A stretch of 64,000 nucleotides of DNA from NCBI GenBank assembly GCA_963820965.1, contig CAWGCC010000005.1, positions 248,001-312,000 on the forward strand, in the 5' to 3' direction. Numbering within the stretch: the stretch's first letter is position 1; every line of letters starts with the position of its first letter. Positions 1 through 7,094 of the stretch are shown here, piece after piece. A program made the translations under genes and the position numbers. Source of the DNA: DATEDA01 sp963820965. GTDB taxonomy: Bacteria; Pseudomonadota; Gammaproteobacteria; Burkholderiales; SG8-39. The notes under the pieces were generated by a model. It saw nothing but the letters and a program-made list of their open reading frames with translations. It had not been told where the DNA came from and did no database searches.

Positions 1-1452
1 ATGTTGAACTTGGCTTCGATCGGCATCTCGCCTTCGTCGTATCGCACGACGATCTGTGCGCGTCCGACCTGGCCGAAGTTGATGTCCCCAGGCGCGATGT
101 CGAGCACCAGCACGCCGAGGTCGTCGACGCTGATGGTGAGGTTGGTATCGTCGGTCTCGACCTCCTTGGACTGGTATCTGAAACTGCTGTTCTTGTAGTT
201 GACCGCGTACGAATAGCGGAACTTGCGGATGCCCTGGTGCACGAAGGCCTCGAACTTCGCCACGTCGTCCGGCTTGGTGAAGGTGAACTCCTGCGTCTTC
301 GCGTTCGGGCCGTGCGGGTAGCTGATCTTCACCTCGACGCTGTGGATCGGCAGGGTCGCGAAGTCGGCATTGACTCGCATCGTCACCTGCACGGTCTTCA
401 GGAACTCGTCGACGTTGATCTTCGAGTAGTGGTCCTCCCAGCGGATCGGCTGGTTCTGCGCGTTCTTCAGCGAGGTCACCGTGGGCAGCATGCCCTGCGG
501 ATGCTTCTCGGTGATGATCGCCTTGGATTCGCTCCATTCGACGCGCACGTTCGCGATCTGCGACTTGTTGACCTGGCGGCGGATGTCCTCGATGTCCTGG
601 CCCTCCTGCAGCGCCTTGGTGTCCGGGTCGACCTCGGCGATCTCCTTGAGCATGTTGCGCTGGACCGCGGCGGCGAGATCCCTGTCGATCATGGCGCGGA
701 TCTCGGCCTCCAGCTTGGCCTGCTCTTCAGGCTTCAGGTTGGGGGACTGCGTGAACTCGAAGTGCTTCTTGGTGACGTCGTTCTTGTAGCGGCTGGACGA
801 TACGACCTCGGTGTAGCTATCCTCGCTCCAGAAGTTGTCTTCCGTATCGATGTCCTGGAAGAAGCTGTAGAACTCCGAGGCGTTCCAGGTGCCCCAGGCG
901 CTCATCTTCGGCAGGCGAGCGTAGTAGTTGAGGTTGTAGACGACCTGGACCCCCGATGCCGAGCCGGTGCTCAGGGTCTCCTTGAAGATCGCGGTGCCGA
1001 GCTCGCTCAGTTCCATCATGAACGAGGCGATGTTGCGTCCGTACAGTGAAGACTTGGCCGCGCCGCGTATCTTCTCGACGATCGCGTTGCCCTCGGTCAG
1101 CACGAGCGACACGGTGCCGTCGGTGTAGTTCAGCGGCGCGATCTTCACTGCCGGAGGCTGCTGGCCTCGCTGCCGATAGCGCTCGTCGACCTCCTTCTGC
1201 AGCTCGGCCACGATCTTCGCTTCCTTGTCGGCCGGCACCGAGAGCTCGGTGTCGAAAGCGACGAAGCCGCCGAACTTCTTGCCGCCGTCCTCGCGCAACT
1301 GGCCGTACTCGACGAAGCGCAGAGCCAGCGCGCCGTTGCTCATTCGCGCGAAGGTCGGGTTGTCCGGCAGGATGTAGAAGGTGTGGTCGCTCTGGTCGTC
1401 GCCGTTGACCTGCATGCCATGCAGCGTGCGGAGGTCGTCTATCTTGAGCATG
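1..1452 (-). CDS. Uncharacterised protein, C-terminus cut by window edge
   Basis: An uninterrupted minus-strand reading frame of 484 codons starts at ATG 1450-1452 and runs off the left edge, so the C-terminus is missing. The translation begins MLKIDDLRTLHGM and has no signal peptide or membrane segment. It is rich in beta-type alternation, with a charged helical stretch around residues 250-305 (EEQAKLEAEIRAMIDRDL). I do not recognise a family. It lies 32 bases behind the next gene upstream (ending at 1485), on the same strand, so it is probably the third gene of an operon with the two large unknown proteins before it. The start follows a GGACTCGAAC-type leader with only a weak ribosome binding site (GAAAGGACT). 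All competing frames here are shadows. That it is a real gene is fairly sure; its function is unknown. Confidence 0.72.
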
Positions 1453-1484
1453 TTCGAGTCCTTTCAGAATGCGATTGCGAGTGA

Positions 1485-3971
1485 TCAACGGGCGTGGAGA
1501 CCCCAGTCCGCCGCATCGGTTTGGAAGACTTCGACGGGCGCGGCCGGCGCCGCGGACGATGTGCCGCTCGACGCGGCATGCTCGACGCTGCTCGCGTCGC
1601 GGGTGGCGACGGTTGCGCCGTCGGACGATCGCGTCACCGTCGTGCTGGTACTTGCCGAGCTCGATGTGGTCGAGGACGCGGCGCGCACGGCGGGAGGCTG
1701 ATTGCGGACGACATAGCGCACGGCGAGCCAGCCGCGCTTTCCCGCGACGGCCTTCTTCACCCGTTCGAGCTGGCCCGCGTCGAGCGTGAGGTTGAAAGCG
1801 GCATGGTGAGGCGGTGCGCCGGAAGACGTCGTATTCGCGAGCGGGGTGAAGGCCCCGGCCCCGTCGCCGAGCAGCAGCGAGACCTCGTGCACGTCGACCG
1901 CCGCCGGGCTCAGCGTCACTTGGCGCACCGGCAGCCTCGCCCTCTCCGCCAGCTTGGCGCGCACCGCTTCCAGCCGATCTGCGACGACCCCCCACATCGC
2001 GGTCAGCGCCAGCATCGCCACCGGCCCGGCCTCGATCAGCGTGAACTGCGGCCTGCCGTCCGGGCCCGGCGCGATGCCGGCTGCGCCCGGTCGGTAGGCC
2101 CATGTCGCTGGCTGGCCGGCGACAGGCGTGAGCCGGACGCCGTCGATCTCGAAGCTCTCAGTAGCCACGGCATCTCCCGCGGTGCGACGGCCGCCGGGCA
2201 CCACCAGCGGCGCATCGGGTTGAAGAACCGGAGACCAGTCGTCCTGGCCCGCCATTCGCCAACGAAAGCCTGAGCGAAATGGCGAGAGCGCCAGCCAGGA
2301 CCAACGGGCCGTCGGATTGGCGCGCGTCAGGCGCAGCCGCTGGCCCCGCGCCGCGTCGCCGATCGGCTCCTCGGGCGCCAACTCCACCAGCACTTCGGCA
2401 GCTTCGGGATCGTCGTCGAAGGCGCATTGCACTTCGACGGCACGCACGCCCGATCCTTCGAAGCTGAATGGATCGATCCGCAGCGCACGCGCGGGCATGA
2501 CGGGCATGCGACGGCGGCAACCGTCGGCAAGCGCCACCGCGCAAGCGCCGATTTGCGCATCAGCCACGTCTGCGGGCAGGGCGAGTGCCACGCTCGGGTG
2601 CGCCGCATCGAGAACCCCCCGAACGAGCCACGGGTGTGCGCCGCGCGTGCCGATGCACTCGACCTCGACCACCGCCTGCGCCAGCAAGGAGGCGTCCGCA
2701 TCGACCGGCACGAAGCCGATGCCGTAGTCGTCCGGCGTGAGCGTGAGGTGCGCGCGATCGGCGTGTCGAGGTGGCCCGCCGATCGTTTCCACCGCCCCGT
2801 TGACCTGTACGTGGTTGACGACCTGCCATTCATACGCCAGGGGTTCGCCGGGTGCCAGCCGCAGTTCGACTGTGGCCGGACGCGTCGCTGCATCGAGCAA
2901 CACCGTTCGCTTGACCGTCGCCGGCCTTTGCGGCGGCCTTGCCGGAACGGTGATGTCGACCGCGGTGGCCAGCACTCCGGCCCTTTGCGCAGACAGCGTG
3001 GTGTCGACGCTGATTCGCCACCAGCCGCTGCGCAATGCCGCAACCGCGTGCCGACGCACGACCCGCCCTTCGAACTCGTGGTGTGACAGCCAACGAAGCG
3101 GTCCGAGTGGATCGGCCTGGAGCGCGAAGAGGCGCGGAACCAGCATCGGCTCGTCGAGCGACCAGCGCAGCAAACCCGGCGCCATGGCTGCCTGATCCAG
3201 CCGGACCCAGGCGCCTTGCGCCCCGTCCGGAGCCGCCACCAGGGTTCCGAACCGACCGACCAGCCGATCGACAACCGCCTCGGCGTAGCGCAGCCGCTGA
3301 TCGCTCGCGATGGCGCCGTCATGTCGCACGGCCAGCGAGCCAGGATCGTCGGCGAGCCGCTGGCGCAATGCAGATACCGCCACCACGAGCGAAGGTTGGC
3401 CCTCCGGGCCGAGCGCTGCGAACAGAGCCGCCGGATCCAGCTCCACCGTTCCGGGCACCCGAACGGACACGCCTCGCACCGCGAGCCACGCCTCGGCGCC
3501 GATCGTCGCAAGGCCTTCGCGCAGCGCGCCGAGGAAGATCTCGGCGGCAGTACCGTCCAGCCGTACGCCCAGGGTGGCCGACCCGACGCTGGCGACATCC
3601 AGCGACTGCGGCGTTGTCAGCGCACCGGGCAGCCCGAGCGCGGCCGCCGCAGTGAGGCGCAAGAACCCGCTCTCGGCGCGCAACGGCTCGATTCGGGCCT
3701 GAGGCATCGACATGAACGCCGCCTCGCGCGCGGCCTCCAGCTCGAACTGGGCGGCGAACCGCAGCGTCAGCAAGCCGAATTCGGCGAGCCCGGCGTCGAC
3801 TCGATCCTGCTGGTACAGGTCGAGCTGAAACGGTGGCGTATCGCCGATCCCAACCGCATCGAACCTTGCCGGCGCGACGAAATAGCGCGTGGGCTGCTCG
3901 AAGGCCGCGAAGACAGCGCGGTCCCCGAGCCAGACCTGCGCATCCCAGTCGGGTAGTCCGGCAAAGGACAT
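1485..3971 (-). CDS. Large uncharacterised protein (about 828 aa)
   Basis: A long minus-strand gene. I place the start at the internal ATG at 3969-3971 (MSFAGLPDWDAQVWLGD), which lies 5 bases after the upstream stop at 3977. An earlier in-frame start at 4022 would overlap the upstream gene and add an Arg-rich tail that looks like shadow sequence. There is no signal peptide and no clear membrane helix. The protein is Ala/Val/Leu rich with many short beta-type segments. Near the C-terminus (about residues 755-800) it has a Ser/Thr-rich low-complexity linker (TTSSSASTSTTVTRSS). No catalytic motif or known domain is recognised. Spacing of a few bases on both sides suggests translational coupling with the flanking unknown genes and a shared role, possibly a multi-protein surface or sensing assembly, but that is a guess. 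Confidence 0.75.
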   Translation of the reverse strand: MSFAGLPDWDAQVWLGDRAVFAAFEQPTRYFVAPARFDAVGIGDTPPFQLDLYQQDRVDAGLAEFGLLTLRFAAQFELEAAREAAFMSMPQARIEPLRAESGFLRLTAAAALGLPGALTTPQSLDVASVGSATLGVRLDGTAAEIFLGALREGLATIGAEAWLAVRGVSVRVPGTVELDPAALFAALGPEGQPSLVVAVSALRQRLADDPGSLAVRHDGAIASDQRLRYAEAVVDRLVGRFGTLVAAPDGAQGAWVRLDQAAMAPGLLRWSLDEPMLVPRLFALQADPLGPLRWLSHHEFEGRVVRRHAVAALRSGWWRISVDTTLSAQRAGVLATAVDITVPARPPQRPATVKRTVLLDAATRPATVELRLAPGEPLAYEWQVVNHVQVNGAVETIGGPPRHADRAHLTLTPDDYGIGFVPVDADASLLAQAVVEVECIGTRGAHPWLVRGVLDAAHPSVALALPADVADAQIGACAVALADGCRRRMPVMPARALRIDPFSFEGSGVRAVEVQCAFDDDPEAAEVLVELAPEEPIGDAARGQRLRLTRANPTARWSWLALSPFRSGFRWRMAGQDDWSPVLQPDAPLVVPGGRRTAGDAVATESFEIDGVRLTPVAGQPATWAYRPGAAGIAPGPDGRPQFTLIEAGPVAMLALTAMWGVVADRLEAVRAKLAERARLPVRQVTLSPAAVDVHEVSLLLGDGAGAFTPLANTTSSGAPPHHAAFNLTLDAGQLERVKKAVAGKRGWLAVRYVVRNQPPAVRAASSTTSSSASTSTTVTRSSDGATVATRDASSVEHAASSGTSSAAPAAPVEVFQTDAADWGLHAR

Positions 3972-3976
3972 GATGG

Positions 3977-6223
3977 TCAGGCGCGCGGCACGACAAGCAC
4001 GCCGCTGTCGTCGTCGCGCCACTCCGACTTGACGGTTCGGCCGCCCAGCTTGTAGACGACCGTCTGGCGGAAACGGTAGGTGCCCTCGGTGTCCTTGCGC
4101 AGCAGCACGTCGATCAGCGGCACCGGCACTTTCACCTTCTCGACGCGCAACGTGGCTGCATCGAGCGTCACCTGCACGTTGCCCCGGAACTCCACGATGA
4201 CCAGCAGGACCTCGTTCTCGGGGCTGTCGCCAGCGAGCAGCTCGGGTCGCGTCACGACCGTGACCTCTCGTTCGCTCTCCTGCGCGACGCTGCGGTCCAG
4301 GGTCAGCGACAGAATCGTTTCCGGGTCCGGCAGCGCTTTGAGGGCCGAGGTGTCAAAGATCGCGTCGGTCTTCTCGTTGCCTTCCAGCGGACTCGCGGGA
4401 TTCACTCTGAGCGTCAACTGCGCGTCGCGCGCCAGGTCGGCTGGCAGGGCAGGATCGCTGGCCTCGATCCGCCCTTCGACCATCTGCGTGCCTCGCTTCA
4501 ACCACACCGGCAGCGAAGGGATTCGAAGCGTGCTTTCGGTCGCATTGCGCAGCACTGCCGACACGGCGCCGCTGACGGGATCGACAGTCTCGGTATAGGC
4601 GAACATCTCGCCTGCCATCTCCGCGATCGCAATTTCGACCGGCACGAGGTCGTCCGCGGCCAGTCCGGTCGACACCACGACGTTGCCGCGCAGCAGCGTC
4701 GCGAGCGTCGAGGTGGTCAGCGCCGCGAACACATCCTGGAAGTCTTCCAGAGCGAAGCGTTCGCTGAGCAGGCAGCCGTTGGCGAGATCGATTTCCTCCG
4801 CCGCATCGACAGTCTGCGCCATGCCTGCCCTGGGAAGCGCGAGACGAAGCTTCGCCCTGGCTGGCAGCGGCTGGAGTTCCGGCGCGGGCGGCACAGCGCC
4901 GCCTTGCAGCTTGACATGCGGCTTGAGCGCCGTCGCGGCCGCGAGCAGACGCTTGCCGTCGACGCTGGGGCGAAGCTCGCAGACCATCGTGATCTCCGCT
5001 CCCTCGGCCGCGTCGCCTTGGTCGACCCGGAATATCAGCGCGGGCACGAATGGCGGCTCGGTGGTCCGTGCGAGCCGCACGGCGTCTGGAAGATAGTAGA
5101 AGGTGTTGGGGCGGGCCAGGTCGCGGAAATATGCGTGCATGCGCCCGGCCGGATCGTCGACCGGATGGCGAAGCATGATGCGCTCGAACTCCGGCGCCGC
5201 CGGCGCGTTGCTGCCCGAGGGGAAGAGATACGGATGATCAGCCGGGTCGAAACGCAACGAAACCAGGCTATCCAGCGCGCCAGGGCTCTTGACGAATCGC
5301 GCAACGGGAGACGGAGGGGGCGGTTGATCGCTCACTGGCGGTGGCACGATCTCGACCGCCGGACGGAACGTCACGTCGCTGGCGATGCGTGCATTCACCA
5401 TCGTCGCGCGACGGCCGACATCGGCTTGCGATCGCGCTCGATGATCCCTGACGACGACGTTCGGTCGAGAACCGACTTGCGTTCGATGATCCCTGACGAC
5501 GACGTTCGGTCGAGAACCGACTTGCGTTCGATGATCCCTGACGACGACCTTCGGTGGTGGAGCTTCCTCCGGTGCCTCGGCGGGCAACTGGACGGCGACG
5601 TCAAAGCAGCGTTTGACGACCATCTCCGTCTGCGCTGCATCGGACCTGAACGCCCGCAGCAGGCTGTCGCGCTCGTCGAGCGTCAGCCGCAACGTGACCA
5701 CGTGACCGTTTGCATCGGCTGCCAACTCCGTTGCCGTCAGCCGCCTTTCGATATTCGAGTTGGGTGCGCGATAGCGAACGGACGCTTCGAGCGTATGAGG
5801 CAGCTGCTCTGCTCCGCGCGCCGGCTCGGCGGTTTCGGGAGCGGGGAACGCCTCCAGGCCGAAGCGGATGGCCCACAGCCCGTCGGCTTCCAGCGCGATG
5901 GCGATCTCGTAGCGTCCCTGAGAGTGCCGAAGGCGGTAGCGCGGCAGCCAGTAGCGTTTGGCACTGTCCGTCGCATGCTCGTAGATCAGAGTATCCGCGA
6001 GGGATGGCCCGGGAGCGATCGGATACGGCGATTCGGCACGCGTGAAGCTCCGGGGAGCGAGAAGATGAGGTGGAACAAATAACGTGAACGAGGCGCCCGC
6101 CTGCACCGAAGGCGCCGGCACGACCGCAGCGAACTGCGTGGCGTTCATGACCGTCGGCGTGCTGGTCATGACAGAGCTCAATTGGACCAGGCGCCCACTG
6201 GTCATCGTTTCGCCGGCCGGCAT
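3977..6223 (-). CDS. Large uncharacterised protein with in-frame 15-residue tandem repeat
   Basis: A 748-residue minus-strand protein. The ATG at 6221-6223 is preceded by AAGGGAGGCGCAGC, a strong ribosome binding site (around 6231-6237) at good spacing, so this start is favoured over internal Met codons at residues 7, 19 and 26. It is the first gene of the left-edge cluster. The middle (about residues 223-262) contains the unit VVVRDHRTQVGSRPN twice perfectly and a third time in part, encoded by a 45-bp direct repeat. The N-terminal part contains a proline-rich hydrophobic segment (SFTLFVPPHLLAPRS), and the rest is beta-rich with many acidic residues. No family is recognised. It is possibly an extended beta-domain protein acting with the two following gene products. 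Confidence 0.75.
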   Translation of the reverse strand: MPAGETMTSGRLVQLSSVMTSTPTVMNATQFAAVVPAPSVQAGASFTLFVPPHLLAPRSFTRAESPYPIAPGPSLADTLIYEHATDSAKRYWLPRYRLRHSQGRYEIAIALEADGLWAIRFGLEAFPAPETAEPARGAEQLPHTLEASVRYRAPNSNIERRLTATELAADANGHVVTLRLTLDERDSLLRAFRSDAAQTEMVVKRCFDVAVQLPAEAPEEAPPPKVVVRDHRTQVGSRPNVVVRDHRTQVGSRPNVVVRDHRARSQADVGRRATMVNARIASDVTFRPAVEIVPPPVSDQPPPPSPVARFVKSPGALDSLVSLRFDPADHPYLFPSGSNAPAAPEFERIMLRHPVDDPAGRMHAYFRDLARPNTFYYLPDAVRLARTTEPPFVPALIFRVDQGDAAEGAEITMVCELRPSVDGKRLLAAATALKPHVKLQGGAVPPAPELQPLPARAKLRLALPRAGMAQTVDAAEEIDLANGCLLSERFALEDFQDVFAALTTSTLATLLRGNVVVSTGLAADDLVPVEIAIAEMAGEMFAYTETVDPVSGAVSAVLRNATESTLRIPSLPVWLKRGTQMVEGRIEASDPALPADLARDAQLTLRVNPASPLEGNEKTDAIFDTSALKALPDPETILSLTLDRSVAQESEREVTVVTRPELLAGDSPENEVLLVIVEFRGNVQVTLDAATLRVEKVKVPVPLIDVLLRKDTEGTYRFRQTVVYKLGGRTVKSEWRDDDSGVLVVPRA
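5439..5555. repeat. 45-bp direct tandem repeat, about 2.6 copies
   Basis: Copies at 5439-5483 and 5484-5528 are identical over 45 bases (each begins cgatgatccctgacgac). A third, partial copy starts at 5529 and matches for about 20 bases, then diverges. The unit length is a multiple of three, so the reading frame of the surrounding minus-strand gene is kept and a 15-residue peptide unit is duplicated. Perfect identity at the DNA level points to recent duplication or ongoing slippage. Copy number may vary between strains. Confidence 0.95.
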
Positions 6224-6603
6224 GCTGCGCCTCCCTTGGGACTTGCAAATCGATGACAGACCGCCTGTCTCTACGCTCCCAGCGTGGGTGGTGTCCGGTC
6301 CTCAGCTGAAGGATCGGACGGCGGTCGGTTCACAGGCTCAGCACACGCGGCACGCCGAACTGCCAAATAGAATGCCTCGTTGCAGCCAGCGTTGTCACTA
6401 CACCTTATGGATAAGCCACGGGGCGTACGCCCTCACGTCGGTCCTCGATCGATCGCCCGAGCGCAGTCTCGAGCGTTCAGAGCTGACGATGAGGAGGTCG
6501 GCTCGCACTATGCACGCCACGGCCTTGCAGATGGCTGACGTATTGTGAGTTCCGCGCAATCACCGGCCGGCTTCCGAGTCGCACGCCCGCGCGCCGACGA
6601 ACG
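6224..6603. other. Intergenic region, no supported gene
   Basis: About 380 bases upstream of the left-edge operon. It must carry that operon's promoter on the minus strand, but no convincing -10/-35 pair was found. Short frames in it have no recognisable coding character. Its right end merges into the transposase remnant, and the last 60 bases may belong to that remnant. Confidence 0.5.
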
Positions 6604-6853
6604 AAGCTGCTGCAGGCCTTGTTGGTGAAAATCACCAACGGCATCCTGAAGTTGGTAACCGGCCGGAGCCGCCTCGTCGCGGAGCGAGGGCGCGACGTAT
6701 CTGGCCGACGTCGACGCCCCGATCGGCATCGATCGCGCGCTCACGCCGTTCGAGACCGCCGCGTGCACCTATCCCATTGCATTCGGCCCGCGGGCCGGGC
6801 AGAAGGTGCGGCGCCTGCGAAGCGTCATGCCCCGAGGCAGGCGGTCCCTGCAG
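6604..6853 (+). pseudogene. Decayed IS91-type (Y2) transposase fragment
   Basis: Two reading frames in succession give peptides characteristic of the middle of IS91/ISVsa3-type transposases. From 6604 the translation reads LLQALLVKITNGILKLVTG. After a frame change near 6680-6697 it continues with TYLADVDAP and then ACTYPIAFGPRAGQKV followed by LRSVMPR. In intact relatives, as I remember them, these blocks form one continuous stretch (LL.KI...I.KLLT, TYLAD, TYRIAFGPRAGQKVLTL, MPR) just before a zinc-containing C-terminal part. The N-terminal catalytic half and the C-terminus are missing, so this is an inactive relic. No terminal repeats were found. Confidence rests on motif memory, not on a search. 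Confidence 0.6.
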
Positions 6854-7094
6854 CCCCGGTTACGCGCACGGCACCGAAGTGGCGCTCATCCAGAGTTAGA
6901 AGCGCCCTTGTCGTCGCGCGAGCACGGACGCAGCGCCCCCGGTCGAGTCCGTCAGACGCCCTTAAAGACAGCGCCCTCTTGCGGAGGGCTTCTGGATTTC
7001 ACACGCCAGCCCGGGAGACGACTTGCATCGCTCGTGCGGCTGTACGGGGCTGAGAGCTCTAGCGCGTCGCCCGCGCGATGCTTTTCGCACCGCG

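Noticed and set aside
237..1049. Long plus-strand frame opposite the first unknown gene
   Set aside because: Very Arg/Val/Asp-rich shadow of the minus-strand gene; no ribosome binding site and no motifs.
5439..5555. CRISPR-like repeat
   Set aside because: Repeats are directly adjacent with no spacers and maintain a protein reading frame; it is a coding tandem repeat.
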